From the NCBI RefSeq assembly GCF_024655635.1, contig NZ_JANLGI010000007.1, positions 170,128 to 234,127 of the forward strand: a stretch of 64,000 bases of DNA, read 5' to 3'. Made by a program: the position numbers and the translations under genes. Below the pieces are notes generated by a model. It had not been told where the DNA came from and made no database searches. It was given only the letters and a program-made list of their open reading frames with translations. How positions within the stretch are numbered: the first letter of the stretch is position 1; each line of letters opens with the position of its first letter. The stretch comes from Allobosea sp. 47.2.35 (GTDB lineage Bacteria; Pseudomonadota; Alphaproteobacteria; Rhizobiales; Beijerinckiaceae). Below are positions 10,091 to 19,280 of this stretch, piece by piece.

Positions 10091-11311
10091 TTGACACGCC
10101 TGCGTTGGGTCCTGAAACAGCTTTCGGAGCGCCTCTGGGTGAGGGCGGCGCTCTTCGCGCTCCTGGGTATCGCCAGCGCGCTCGCATCGATCGTCGCGGC
10201 GCCGCTGGTGCCGGAGGACGTATCGGCCAAAATCGGTGCGGATGCGGTCGACAAGGTGCTGGGTATCCTGGCGTCGTCGATGCTGACGGTGGCGATCTTC
10301 TCGCTGTCGACGATGGTGTCCGCCTATGGCGCGGCGGCGAGTTCGGCGACGCCGCGCGCGACCTATCTCCTGCAGGCCGATACCGGTGCGCAGAACGCTC
10401 TGGCGACCTTCATCGGGGCGTTCCTGTTCAGCCTCGCCGGCATCATCGCGCTGAGCACCGGCCTTTACGGCTCCAGCGGGCGCTTGCTGCTCTTCCTCGT
10501 GACATTGCTGGTCGTCGCCGTGGTGGTGGCGACCTTCGTCGGCTGGATCGACGCGCTGTCGCGGCTCGGCCGGATGAACGAGACGATCGATCGCGTCGCA
10601 GCCGCCGCTGCCGAGGCATTGGACGACTATGCCGTCTCCCGGACGATGGGCGCGCAGCCCGGCCGCACGCCGCCGGCCGGCGCCCGCGCGATCACGGCGG
10701 ATCGGACCGGCTATCTCCAGCATGTCGATATCGCGGCCCTGGCACAGCTTTGCGAGGATGGCGGCGAGATCGACGTCGCCCGCATCCCCGGCGCCTTCGT
10801 CGGCAGGGGCGAGACGCTCGCCTATGCCAGCGCTTTCGACGAGGAGCGGGCCGAAGAGATCCGGGGCGCCTTCATCATCTGCGACCGCCGCTCCTTCCGC
10901 CAGGATCCGCGCTTCGGGCTGATCGTGCTCTCCGAGATCGCCTCCCGTGCACTCTCACCGGCCGTCAACGACCCCGGCACCGCGATCGACGTGCTGGCGT
11001 CGCTGGCTAGGCTTCTGACGCGGCCGGTGCCGGAGGACGTGCCGGAGCCGGTGGCCAATGTTCATGTACCGATACTCGCCCCGCGCTCGCTCCTCGAGGA
11101 CTGCATCGTGCCGATCGCGCGCGACGGCGCGGCGATGATCGAGGTCGCCCTGCGCCTGCAGCGCACGCTGGCGACGATTGCGACGAACCCGCGCTTCGCC
11201 GAAGCGGCGCATGACCTCGCCGAGGACAGCCGCGAGCGCGCTCTGGCGACCTTGCCTCATGAGATCGATCGGCAAAGGCTGCGCGCTGCCACCGCCGCAA
11301 GCAGCCCCTAG
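10091..11311 (+). CDS. DUF2254 family integral membrane protein
   Basis: 406 residues from a TTG start. Four hydrophobic helices occupy the first half: about 18-40, 60-80, 105-125 and 135-155. The motif A-S-S-A-T-P-R-A, characteristic of DUF2254, lies between the second and third. The C-terminal 230 residues are soluble and contain the conserved I-A-S-R-A-L-S-P-A-V-N-D-P-G-T segment. The function is unknown in this family; the conserved P-x-x-N-D-P-x-T box suggests ligand or ion binding, but this is inference. It is convergent with the nitroreductase gene, three bases apart. Confidence 0.85.
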   Translation: MTRLRWVLKQLSERLWVRAALFALLGIASALASIVAAPLVPEDVSAKIGADAVDKVLGILASSMLTVAIFSLSTMVSAYGAAASSATPRATYLLQADTGAQNALATFIGAFLFSLAGIIALSTGLYGSSGRLLLFLVTLLVVAVVVATFVGWIDALSRLGRMNETIDRVAAAAAEALDDYAVSRTMGAQPGRTPPAGARAITADRTGYLQHVDIAALAQLCEDGGEIDVARIPGAFVGRGETLAYASAFDEERAEEIRGAFIICDRRSFRQDPRFGLIVLSEIASRALSPAVNDPGTAIDVLASLARLLTRPVPEDVPEPVANVHVPILAPRSLLEDCIVPIARDGAAMIEVALRLQRTLATIATNPRFAEAAHDLAEDSRERALATLPHEIDRQRLRAATAASSP

Positions 11312-11314
11312 AGA

Positions 11315-11980
11315 TCACAGGAAGGTCGCGATCTCCTCCAGCGGCTTCTTGCCGATGGCGGGGACGAGGCAACCCTCCTTGGGATAGCCGACGACGAGCA
11401 GGATCAGCGCCTTCTCGTTGTCGGGCCGTCCGCAGAGCTCGTTGAGGAAATTCATCGGGGCCGGCGTATGCGTCAGCGTGGCCAGCCCCGCATCATGCAG
11501 CGCCGCGATCAGGAAACCGGTGGCGATGCCCACCGACTCAGGCACGTAATAGTGCTTGATCCTGTTGCCCTCGGCATCATGGCCCCAGCGCTGCGCGAAG
11601 ATCGCGATCAGCCAGGGGGCTGTCTCCAGGAAGGGCTTCTGGTCGTCGGTGCCGAGATGGGCGAGGGCGTCGAGCCATTCCTCGCCGGCGCGACCGGCAT
11701 AGAAGGCGCGCTCCTCCTCTTCCGCGCCCTCGCGGATCAGCTTCTTGCGCTGGGCGTCTGAGATGCAGACGAAGCTCCAGGGCTGCTGGTTGGCGCCGGA
11801 CGGGGCGGTGCCGGCGACGCGCACCGCCGTTTCGATCAGCTCCCGCGGCACCGGCCTGTCCGAAAAGTCGCGCACCGTGCGGCGCTTGCGCATGCGGGCG
11901 AGGAAGGCGTCCGCCCGCCCCTGCATCTCCGCTTCCGGAACACCCTCGAACACGAGGGGCATGGTGACGTAGGGACTCAC
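11315..11980 (-). CDS. Nitroreductase family flavoprotein
   Basis: FMN-dependent oxidoreductase of 221 residues. The N-terminal R-R-T-V-R-D-F-S (FMN phosphate contacts) and [10 protein letters not shown] motif are typical, and the overall arrangement fits the iodotyrosine-deiodinase-like or BluB-like branch better than NfsB. The conserved V-G-Y-P near the end is present. The start ATG at 11980 faces polA, about 95 bases away. Substrate not predictable. Confidence 0.9.
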   Translation of the reverse strand: MSPYVTMPLVFEGVPEAEMQGRADAFLARMRKRRTVRDFSDRPVPRELIETAVRVAGTAPSGANQQPWSFVCISDAQRKKLIREGAEEEERAFYAGRAGEEWLDALAHLGTDDQKPFLETAPWLIAIFAQRWGHDAEGNRIKHYYVPESVGIATGFLIAALHDAGLATLTHTPAPMNFLNELCGRPDNEKALILLVVGYPKEGCLVPAIGKKPLEEIATFL

Positions 11981-12075
11981 GGGCGCTTCGCTCCTGACGC
12001 AATTTGGTCAGCTTGCTGCGAATCGCAGGCCGGATGCAATGGACCCGTTGCGCCGGCCCGCTTATGGTCCGCGCC

Positions 12076-15000
12076 ATGAGCGAGAAAGCCACCACCGCCC
12101 CCGCCCTGAAGCCCGGCGACCATCTCTTCCTGGTCGACGGCTCGAACTTCATTTTCCGGGCCTATTTCCAGTCGATCAACCAGGACCGGAAATACAATGC
12201 CCGCTCGGACGGGCTGCCCTCCGGCGCGGTCCGGCTCTTCGCGACGAAGCTCTTCCAGTTCGTTCGCGAGGGCGTGCTCGGCGTCCGGCCGACCCATCTC
12301 GCCATCGTCTTCGACAAGTCGGAGAACTCGTTCCGCAAGGCGATCTACCCGGCCTACAAGGGCAATCGCTCCGATCCGCCGCCCGATCTCATCCCCCAGT
12401 TCCCGCTGATGCGCGAAGCGGTGCGCGCCTTCGGCCTGATTCCCGTGGAGCAGGATGTCTACGAGGCCGACGACCTGATCGCGACCTATGCGAAGCAGGC
12501 GCGCGAGGCTGGCGCCGACGTCCTGATCGTCTCCGCTGACAAGGACCTGATGCAGCTCGTGAAGCCGGGCGTCGCGATGTATGACCCCGCTTCCGGCGAC
12601 CAGAAGAAGGGCGCCGGCTTCCGGGCCGAACGCCGCATCGGCGAGCCCGAGGTCGTCGAGTATTTCGGCGTCATGCCGGACAAGGTCACCGATGTTCAGG
12701 CGCTGGCCGGCGACGCCACCGACAACGTGCCGGGCGCGCCGGGCATCGGCATCAAGACGGCGGCCCAGCTGATCGGCGAATATGGCGATCTCGAAACCCT
12801 GCTGGCGCGTGCCGGCGAGATTAAGCAGCCCAAGCGCCGGGAAACGCTGACCAATCCCGAGGTGATCGAGAAGGTCCGCATCTCCCACAAGCTCGTCAGC
12901 CTCGTCGAGGACGTGAAGGTCGAGACGCCGCTGGAGAACCTGACGCTGGAGCAGCCCGATCCGGCGAAGCTCATCGCCTTCCTCAAGGCGATGGAGTTTA
13001 CCACCATCACCAAGCGCGTCGCCGAGGCCTATGAGGCGGATGTCGGCGCCGTCGATGCTGATCCGGACCTGGCTCCGGGTGGCGCACGCGCGGCCGAGCT
13101 CAAGGCGCTCTATGCCGGTGCCGATGCCGCCGGGGATGCGGCCATGGGCATCGCAGCTGCCGCCTCTCCGGCGCCTGCCGCCGCAGCCTCAGGCACTTCG
13201 GCTGGTGAAGACGGCTGGCTGAAGCCGGCCGACCTCGCCACATCCCGCAGGAACGAGGCGATCGCCGGTAAGATCGACCGCTCGAAATATGAATGCGTGC
13301 GCACGCTCGCCGATCTCGAACACTGGATCGGCTGGGCCTATGAAGCCGGCCATGTCGCCCTCGACACCGAGACCAATTCGCTCGACGCGATGCAGGCCGA
13401 CCTTGCCGGCATCTCGCTCGCGGTTGCGCCGGGCCGGGCCTGCTACATCCCGCTCCAGCATCGCGGCGGCGATGGCGGTCTCTTCGACGAAGGCTTGCTG
13501 GCCGACCAGATTCCGCTGGCGCAGGCCGTCGCGGCGTTGAAGCCGCTGCTCGCCGATGCCGGCGTGCTCAAGATCGGCCAGAACCTGAAATACGACCTGC
13601 TCATCCTGGAGCGTCATGGCCTCAGCGTGTCCCCGATCGAGGACACGATGCTGATCTCCTATGCGCTCGATGCCGGCAACAACACGCACGGCATGGACCG
13701 GCTCGCGGAACTGCATCTCGGCCACGAGACGATTCCGTATTCCCAGGTCGCCGGCACCGGCAAGAACCAGGTCACCTTCGACAAGGTGCCGCTCGACAAG
13801 GCGACCGACTACGCCGCCGAGGATGCCGACGTCACGTTGAGGCTCTGGCTCGCGCTGAAGCCCCGCCTCGTCGCCGAGAAGAAGACGGCGGTCTACGAGG
13901 TGCTGGAGCGGCCGATGGTCGAGGTCCTCGCCAAGATGGAGCGTCGCGGTATCGCCATCGACCGGCAGATCCTCTCCCGGCTCTCCGGCGATTTCGCGCA
14001 AGGGTTGGCGCGGCTGGAGGACGAGATCTACGAGCTCGCCGGTGAGAAGTTCACGATCGGTAGCCCGAAGCAGCTCGGCGACATCCTGTTCGGCAAGATG
14101 GGCCTGGAAGGCGCCAAGAAGACCGCGACCGGCCAATGGGCGACGGGTGCCGGCGTGCTGGAGGACCTTGCCGAGCAGGGCCATGCGCTGCCTTCGAAGA
14201 TTCTGGAGTGGCGCCAGCTCGCCAAGCTGAAATCGACCTATACCGACTCGCTGCCGGGCTATGTGAATCCCGAGACGAACCGGGTTCACACCTCCTATGC
14301 GCTGGCCGCGACCACGACGGGCCGGCTGTCCTCCTCCGAACCGAACCTGCAGAACATCCCGATCCGCACCGAGGCCGGCCGCAAGATCCGCACCGCCTTC
14401 GTGCCCGAGAAGGGCTACAAGCTGGTCTCGGCCGATTACAGCCAGATCGAATTGCGCCTGCTCGCCCATATCGCCGAGATCCCGCAGCTCCGGCAGGCTT
14501 TCGCGGATGGTATCGACATCCACGCGATGACGGCGTCCGAGATGTTCGGCGTTCCCGTGCAGGGCATGCCGAGCGAGGTCCGCCGCCGCGCCAAGGCGAT
14601 CAATTTCGGCATCATCTACGGCATCTCGGCCTTCGGCCTTGCCAATCAGCTCGGCATCGGCCGCGAGGAGGCGAGCGCCTATATCCGCAAGTATTTCGAG
14701 CGCTTCCCCGGCATCCGCGACTACATGGACCAGACCAAGACCCATGTCCGCGCCCATGGCCAGGTCACTACGATCTTCGGCCGCGTCTGCCATTTCCCGG
14801 CGGTAGCCTCGAAGAACCCGTCCGAGCGCGCCTTCGTCGAGCGTCAGGCGATCAACGCCCCGATCCAGGGCTCGGCCGCCGACATCATCCGCCGGGCGAT
14901 GACCCGGATGGACTCCGCGCTCGCCGCCAATCGCCTCAATGCCCGCATGCTCCTGCAGGTCCATGACGAGCTCGTCTTCGAGGTGCCGGAGGCCGAGGTC

Positions 15001-15120
15001 GAGAAGACCCTGCCGATCATCGAGAAGGTGATGGTCGAGGCGCCGCATCCGGCCGTGCAGCTCCGGGTACCGCTCGCGGTCGAAGCCCGCGCCGCCGACA
15101 ACTGGGACGAGGCGCACTGA
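12076..15120 (+). CDS. polA: DNA polymerase I
   Basis: Repair and Okazaki-fragment polymerase, 1014 residues from ATG 12076. A TTG at 12004 in frame would add 24 unconserved residues. All three modules are intact. The 5' nuclease (about 1-300) is followed by a DnaQ-like 3'-5' exonuclease with D-T-E-T (from about 430), the Exo II box around K-I-G-Q-N-L-K-Y-D and Y-A-A-E-D-A-D. The polymerase carries motif A D-Y-S-Q-I-E (Asp about 787), motif B R-R-x-A-K-A-I-N-F-G and motif C V-H-D-E-L (about 963-965). Proofreading residues are kept. The linker after residue 335 is Ala-rich and somewhat long. Confidence 0.98.
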   Translation: MSEKATTAPALKPGDHLFLVDGSNFIFRAYFQSINQDRKYNARSDGLPSGAVRLFATKLFQFVREGVLGVRPTHLAIVFDKSENSFRKAIYPAYKGNRSDPPPDLIPQFPLMREAVRAFGLIPVEQDVYEADDLIATYAKQAREAGADVLIVSADKDLMQLVKPGVAMYDPASGDQKKGAGFRAERRIGEPEVVEYFGVMPDKVTDVQALAGDATDNVPGAPGIGIKTAAQLIGEYGDLETLLARAGEIKQPKRRETLTNPEVIEKVRISHKLVSLVEDVKVETPLENLTLEQPDPAKLIAFLKAMEFTTITKRVAEAYEADVGAVDADPDLAPGGARAAELKALYAGADAAGDAAMGIAAAASPAPAAAASGTSAGEDGWLKPADLATSRRNEAIAGKIDRSKYECVRTLADLEHWIGWAYEAGHVALDTETNSLDAMQADLAGISLAVAPGRACYIPLQHRGGDGGLFDEGLLADQIPLAQAVAALKPLLADAGVLKIGQNLKYDLLILERHGLSVSPIEDTMLISYALDAGNNTHGMDRLAELHLGHETIPYSQVAGTGKNQVTFDKVPLDKATDYAAEDADVTLRLWLALKPRLVAEKKTAVYEVLERPMVEVLAKMERRGIAIDRQILSRLSGDFAQGLARLEDEIYELAGEKFTIGSPKQLGDILFGKMGLEGAKKTATGQWATGAGVLEDLAEQGHALPSKILEWRQLAKLKSTYTDSLPGYVNPETNRVHTSYALAATTTGRLSSSEPNLQNIPIRTEAGRKIRTAFVPEKGYKLVSADYSQIELRLLAHIAEIPQLRQAFADGIDIHAMTASEMFGVPVQGMPSEVRRRAKAINFGIIYGISAFGLANQLGIGREEASAYIRKYFERFPGIRDYMDQTKTHVRAHGQVTTIFGRVCHFPAVASKNPSERAFVERQAINAPIQGSAADIIRRAMTRMDSALAANRLNARMLLQVHDELVFEVPEAEVEKTLPIIEKVMVEAPHPAVQLRVPLAVEARAADNWDEAH

Positions 15121-15136
15121 GCGCCTCCGCCCGGCC

Positions 15137-15162
15137 GGAACCCGGCCGATCCTTCCGGCGTT
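15137..15162 (+). promoter_or_regulatory. Candidate EcfG promoter for the AI-2E family permease gene
   Basis: GGAAC at 15137-15141 and CGTT at 15159-15162 with a 17-base spacer, matching the alphaproteobacterial EcfG consensus. It lies in the short polA-permease gap and overlaps GC-rich inverted sequence that may serve polA termination, so confidence is moderate. Confidence 0.5.
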
Positions 15163-15192
15163 GATCCCTCCGACGCGCCAGGGGGGCGCGGA

Positions 15193-16347
15193 TTGCGCGT
15201 TGGAATCGGGGACATGCTCAGCTCATCGGCCTGGAGGCCGTTTCCGCGCTACATGGCGGAACCGGAACCGGTGGAGGACAATGCGGAGGTCACGCCCTCG
15301 GAGCATGACCTTATCGTCCGCTACGCCATCGTCGGCATCTTCGTCATTCTCGCGACGGCCTCGCTGGCCCTGACCAAGGTCATCGCGATACCGATCGTGG
15401 CGGGCGTGATCTTCGGGCTCGTGCTTGGCCCGCTCGTCGACGTGCTGGCGCGGCACCGCGTGCCGCAGCATGCGGCTGCGGCGCTGGTTGTGCTGTTCTT
15501 CATCGGTCTCTTGCTTGCCGCGATCGCCATCCTCGCCGTGCCGGTCGCCGGCTGGAGCGATCAGGCCCCGGCCATGATGACGGCGCTCAAGACCAAGCTC
15601 GCCGGTGTCTTCGCCTTCATGGACGAGTTCAAGCGCGGCATCGCCTCGATCACCGGCAAGGGCGCCGAACTCAGCGTCTCCCAGGGCAACCCGCTCTTCG
15701 ACATCGCCATGACGTCCTCGACGGCGGCCGGCGGCATGCTGATCTTCGTCGCGACGATCTATTTCTGGCTGGCGACCCGTCGTCATCTCAAGGCGCGGGT
15801 GCTGAGACTCTGCCTAGGCCGTGGCGCGCGCCGTTCGGCCGGTTCCTTCTTCGAGGAGATCGAGGCCCGCGTCGCCCGCTATTTCGCACTGGTGACGACG
15901 ATCAATCTCGGCATGGGCGTCCTCACCATGGCGATCGCCTGGATGGCAGGCCTGCCCTTCCCGGTTTTCTGGGGCGCGCTCGCCTTCCTGCTCAACTATC
16001 TCGCCTTCATCGGCCCGATCATCGTTGCGATCCTGCTTCTGGCTGGTGCCTTGCTCGATGCGCCCTCGATCGTTGCGGCGCTCTGGCCTGCGACGGCCTA
16101 TTACGTCCTGCACCTGATCGAGGGCAACGCGGTCACGCCCGTCTTCGTCGGCAACCGGCTGACGATCTCGCCCTTCCTCGTCTTCGTCGCCTTCATCTTC
16201 TGGCTCTGGCTCTGGGGGCCTGTCGGCGCGGTGCTCTCGACGCCGATCGTCATCGTCGCCATGGTCGCGCAGGAGGAATTCGCGCGCTATCGCCGCGACA
16301 AGGCCAAGGCGGACGCCGAAGAGGCTGGCGAGGCGAAAGCGGCCTGA
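15193..16347 (+). CDS. AI-2E family (PerM/TqsA-like) membrane transporter
   Basis: About 384 residues from TTG 15193. ATG codons at 15214 and 15253 are alternative starts, and 15253 gives an acidic N-terminus directly before the first helix. Around seven to eight hydrophobic helices occur in the family order: an N-terminal cluster, a soluble loop with the amphipathic segment near M-D-E-F-K-R-G, and a C-terminal cluster ending L-W-G-P-V-G-A-V-L-S-T-P. The last motif is diagnostic for the family. Members transport diverse small molecules or cations, so the family name should not be taken to mean quorum signalling. An EcfG-type promoter precedes it. Confidence 0.9.
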   Translation: MRVGIGDMLSSSAWRPFPRYMAEPEPVEDNAEVTPSEHDLIVRYAIVGIFVILATASLALTKVIAIPIVAGVIFGLVLGPLVDVLARHRVPQHAAAALVVLFFIGLLLAAIAILAVPVAGWSDQAPAMMTALKTKLAGVFAFMDEFKRGIASITGKGAELSVSQGNPLFDIAMTSSTAAGGMLIFVATIYFWLATRRHLKARVLRLCLGRGARRSAGSFFEEIEARVARYFALVTTINLGMGVLTMAIAWMAGLPFPVFWGALAFLLNYLAFIGPIIVAILLLAGALLDAPSIVAALWPATAYYVLHLIEGNAVTPVFVGNRLTISPFLVFVAFIFWLWLWGPVGAVLSTPIVIVAMVAQEEFARYRRDKAKADAEEAGEAKAA

Positions 16348-16357
16348 TCGCGGCCCC

Positions 16358-16382
16358 GGAACTGAAATCCCGCTTATGCGTT
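16358..16382 (+). promoter_or_regulatory. EcfG promoter of the DUF883-like operon
   Basis: Exact GGAAC (16358-16362), 16 bases, CGTT (16379-16382). The predicted start of transcription lies about 75 bases before the ATG at 16465. Confidence 0.75.
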
Positions 16383-16464
16383 GCCGAAGCAGGCGGAAGC
16401 CCTTGCGGCAGCCGCATCTCCCCGCCACCATCGAAACTTGCAACAGCGACAGGACGACACCGCC

Positions 16465-16824
16465 ATGGCCACCACGACATCCGCGAAACGTCAGACCGCC
16501 GCCGCCGCCAAACGTGCGAAGGCCGAGGTCGAGGCCGGGGCCGAGGATGTCGCCGCCGAGGCGCGCCAGGCCGGAGCCCGTGCCAAGCGCCAGGCGAGCG
16601 CGCTGGAGGACACGCTGACCCGCAGCGCCGAGGATATCGCGGCCACCGTCAGCGAGCGCCTGCGCGCCGTCGGCGTCGACACCGACAAGATGGTCGATGT
16701 CGCCAAGGAGCAGGCGACCGAGCTGCAGCAGCTGATCGAGGACGAGATTCGCGAGCGGCCGCTGCGTGCGCTCGGCATCGCGGCGGCGGTCGGCCTGTTC
16801 GTCGGCTTCCTGTCGGCGCGCTGA
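16465..16824 (+). CDS. DUF883/ElaB/YqjD-like stress-associated membrane-anchored protein
   Basis: 119 residues from ATG 16465. The N-terminal 85 residues are Ala/Lys/Glu-rich and helical with long amphipathic repeats. They end at E-R-P-L-R-A-L-G-I-A-A-A-V-G-L-F-V-G-F, the C-terminal membrane anchor typical of ElaB/YqjD/DUF883 proteins. Escherichia coli relatives bind ribosomes at the membrane in stationary phase; that role here is inference. The upstream EcfG promoter places it in the general stress regulon. The next gene starts after two bases, so the two form an operon. Confidence 0.85.
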   Translation: MATTTSAKRQTAAAAKRAKAEVEAGAEDVAAEARQAGARAKRQASALEDTLTRSAEDIAATVSERLRAVGVDTDKMVDVAKEQATELQQLIEDEIRERPLRALGIAAAVGLFVGFLSAR

Positions 16825-16826
16825 CC

Positions 16827-17252
16827 ATGTTCGGGGGGATCGGTTCCTTCATCGCCTCGGAGGTGTCCGGGGTGGTGAGGCGCAATGTCATCGTCTACGG
16901 CCTGTTCGGTCTCGCCGTCCTGCTGATGCTCTGCGCCGGCGGCTATGCGCTGAACGCTCTGCATACCGTGCTGGTGCAACACTACGGTGCGATCGCCGCG
17001 AGCCTCTGGGTCGCCGGTGGTTTGTTTCTGGCTGGGTTTTTCGCCATCTGCATCGCCCTTGTCGTCAAGGGACGGCGCCGGCCGCCGCGCCCGGCTGCGA
17101 CGGCGGTTCTTGCGGCGGCGCCCATCGCCGCGAAGCTCATTGGCTCGCGCCTTAGCTGGCGCATGGCGGTTGCCGGCGGCATCATCGTGCTCGGCGCGAT
17201 TCTGGGCCGCCAGATCGTCGCGGGCGGCGAAGATGACGATGCGGAAGCCTGA
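16827..17252 (+). CDS. Holin-superfamily-III-like small membrane protein
   Basis: 141 residues with two strong hydrophobic helices (about 24-45 and 58-82) joined by a short loop, then a basic Arg/Pro stretch, a third hydrophobic segment (about 115-130) and an acidic tail E-D-D-D. Its place directly behind a DUF883-like gene is the usual arrangement of the YqjD-YqjE type pair (phage holin family 3 / DUF1469). The start ATG is two bases after the preceding stop, so it shares the EcfG promoter. A cell-envelope stress role is likely; no biochemical function is known. Confidence 0.75.
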   Translation: MFGGIGSFIASEVSGVVRRNVIVYGLFGLAVLLMLCAGGYALNALHTVLVQHYGAIAASLWVAGGLFLAGFFAICIALVVKGRRRPPRPAATAVLAAAPIAAKLIGSRLSWRMAVAGGIIVLGAILGRQIVAGGEDDDAEA

Positions 17253-17332
17253 TTCCGTGTGAATCGGCAGGCATGGACGAAGCATGTCTTTTTACATAGG
17301 GATGTCGGCATGCGTCCCTTAACAAGACTTGC

Positions 17333-18724
17333 ATGTCTGCTCAGGTGAGGCCTCGCAATCGCTTCCCGCTGCCGGTTTTTCCGGTCTTCGGCGCGCGCTT
17401 TCGTTCGGCCACGACCACGATCATCGCGATCGGGGTGGTGGCGCTCGCAGTGGTGCTGGCTGCCTGGATCAACTGGCAGGCGCGGCAGACGGCGGACCGT
17501 GTCTCGCATGCGATCGAGATCCGTGAGCGCGCCGAGCGCTTCCTCGGCCGGATGCGCGATGCCGAGACCGGGCAGCGCGGCTTCCTGCTGACTGGACAGG
17601 CAAATTATCTCGATCCTTTCACCGAGGGCAGGGCCGCCGCCGGCCCCGAGCTCGACATCCTGACGGCGCTGGTCGATGCCGATCCGGCCCAGAAGGAGCG
17701 GGTCGGGACCTTGCGCGAGGACATGGCCACCAAGTTCGCGGAGCTTGATCGGACGATCTCTCTGGAACGCGCGGGCCGCCGGGCGGAGGCGCTGGCGCTG
17801 GTCCGCAGCGAAAGCGGCATCGCCGCGATGGATCGTTTGCGCGATACGGTCCAGGCGATCCAGCAGAGCGAGAATATCCGCCTGAGGTCGCTCTACAGCC
17901 GCGAGGAGCGCCGCCGGCTCTGGGGCAGCACGGGCATCGTCATCGCGCTCGCCGGGCTCGCCTTCGCCGCCTGGCAGCAATTGCGCAGCCGCCAGCGCCG
18001 CAGCACCGCGCTTGCCATCAGCAATGCCGAGCTGGAGCGCATCGTCAGCGAGCGCACGCGGCAGCTGGAAAGCGAGCGCCTGCGCATCGAGGCGCTGCTG
18101 CGTGACGTCAATCACCGGGTCGGCAATAACCTCGCCATGGTTTCGGCGCTGCTCAACGTGCAGAGCCGGCAGACGCGCGAGCCTGCGGTCAAGGCGGCGC
18201 TGGCCCAGGCGCAGTCGCGCATCCAGGCGATCGCCGCCGGGCAGCGGCGCCTGCGCCTCGACATCGAAACGGACGAGATCGACGCGCGGCCCTATATGGA
18301 AGACCTGCTCGCCGAGATCGGAAAATCGGCGGAAGGCCGGCCGATCCGGATCGATCTCGACATGGAATCGATCCGCCTGCCCGGCCGCGACGCCGTGTCC
18401 TTCGTCGTCATCGTCAACGAACTCGTCACTAACGCCATCAAGCACGCCTTTCCCGAGGGCATGTCGGGCCGGATCGTGATCCGATTCGCTCCGACGGAGC
18501 AGGACGGGGAACCGGCGCTCGCGCTGTCGATCGAGGATGACGGCGTCGGCATGCCCCTGGAGACGGCAAGCAAGGGGCTTGGCCAGACGGTGATCGCCAG
18601 CCTGCTGCGCAGCATGCGGGCGACGATGACCTCAGAGCCGGCGCACCCCGAGCGGGCCGAGCGCCCGGGCACGCAGGTGACGATCGTTTTTCCGAAGCGG
18701 GAAAGCCTTCCGGCTCACGCCTGA
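17333..18724 (+). CDS. CHASE3-domain sensor histidine kinase, HisKA_2 type
   Basis: 463 residues. A transmembrane helix (about 28-48) is followed by a periplasmic CHASE3 domain (about 50-190, with R-D-A-E-T-G-Q-R-G-F-L-L-T-G), a second helix (about 198-216) and a coiled linker. The HisKA_2 box L-L-R-D-V-N-H-R-V-G-N-N-L carries the phospho-acceptor H261. The ATPase domain has an intact N box (N-E-L-V-T-N-A-I-K-H, 362-371) and E-D-D-G-V-G-M, so the enzyme should be active. It converges on a response regulator gene nine bases away. Kinases of this class commonly phosphorylate PhyR or single-domain regulators of the GSR, so it is a good candidate input for the locus at 21-25 kb. Confidence 0.93.
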   Translation: MSAQVRPRNRFPLPVFPVFGARFRSATTTIIAIGVVALAVVLAAWINWQARQTADRVSHAIEIRERAERFLGRMRDAETGQRGFLLTGQANYLDPFTEGRAAAGPELDILTALVDADPAQKERVGTLREDMATKFAELDRTISLERAGRRAEALALVRSESGIAAMDRLRDTVQAIQQSENIRLRSLYSREERRRLWGSTGIVIALAGLAFAAWQQLRSRQRRSTALAISNAELERIVSERTRQLESERLRIEALLRDVNHRVGNNLAMVSALLNVQSRQTREPAVKAALAQAQSRIQAIAAGQRRLRLDIETDEIDARPYMEDLLAEIGKSAEGRPIRIDLDMESIRLPGRDAVSFVVIVNELVTNAIKHAFPEGMSGRIVIRFAPTEQDGEPALALSIEDDGVGMPLETASKGLGQTVIASLLRSMRATMTSEPAHPERAERPGTQVTIVFPKRESLPAHA

Positions 18725-18733
18725 CGTGCGGCG

Positions 18734-19114
18734 TCAGCCCTGCAGGGCCTTGAGGCCGGTCACGCCCACTGCACTTTTGACGAAGGCCGCGACCTCGCGC
18801 GTCGAGAACGGCTTGCGCAGGAAGCGGGCGCTGCGCAGCGTCGCCGGTACTTCATGCGGCGCCGATCCCGAGACGAAGGCGAAGGGCGTGCCGCTTTCCT
18901 GAAGCGTGCTGGCCACGTCGAAAGTCTTGCCGCCGACGACATCGATGTCGAGCAGGGCACAGGCCAGCTGCTGCGCCGTCATCCGGTGCGCTTCCGCCAC
19001 GGATTCGACGACGATCAGCTCGACGCCGTCGCCGAGCTGCTCGGCCACGGCGGTCTCGATGTCCATCGCGATGAACGGATCATCCTCGACGATGAGTACG
19101 CGGATATCAGCCAT
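18734..19114 (-). CDS. Single-domain response regulator (receiver only)
   Basis: 126 residues forming one CheY-like receiver without an output domain. The acidic pocket is E10-D11-D12, the phospho-acceptor is D56 in L-L-D-I-D, the switch position is Ser82 (V-S-G-S) and the conserved Lys is K101 (R-K-P-F). It is convergent with the CHASE3 kinase gene, its likely partner. An exact EcfG promoter lies upstream, so it is probably induced by general stress and could act in feedback on the phospho-relay, as single-domain regulators such as SdrG and MrrA do in other alphaproteobacteria. The FAT GUY motif of that group is not obvious here. Confidence 0.9.
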   Translation of the reverse strand: MADIRVLIVEDDPFIAMDIETAVAEQLGDGVELIVVESVAEAHRMTAQQLACALLDIDVVGGKTFDVASTLQESGTPFAFVSGSAPHEVPATLRSARFLRKPFSTREVAAFVKSAVGVTGLKALQG

Positions 19115-19138
19115 TGACCGGCTCTCTCACTCACACTG

Positions 19139-19173
19139 CAATCCTGTTACGCGGTCTCAACGTGACAGGATTG
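19139..19173. repeat. Inverted repeat overlapping the response-regulator promoter
   Basis: Arms CAATCCTGT (19139-19147) and ACAGGATTG (19165-19173), perfect over 9 bp with a 17-base spacer. The right arm lies between the EcfG -35 and -10 elements, so a protein bound here could occlude the promoter. Confidence 0.5.
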
Positions 19174-19183
19174 GCGATGTTCC
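19159..19183 (-). promoter_or_regulatory. EcfG promoter of the response-regulator gene
   Basis: On the minus strand GGAAC (19183-19179), 16 bases, CGTT (19162-19159), 45 bases before the ATG at 19114. Confidence 0.75.
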
Positions 19184-19280
19184 TGCTTCGACGTGGCACG
19201 CTCGCCGAAAGCTAGGAATTTGAGTCGATTTTGACCGGTCAAGGTTAGTAAAACGTAAGCCTGCCCGCAGTTCGTTTACG

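Noticed and set aside
13189..15117. 642-codon open frame antisense to polA
   Set aside because: High-GC shadow frame: no family motif and no ribosome site, and polA on the other strand is complete and conserved throughout.
15193..16347. Autoinducer-2 quorum-sensing exporter
   Set aside because: The family name AI-2E covers many transporters with other substrates, and nothing nearby points to quorum sensing.
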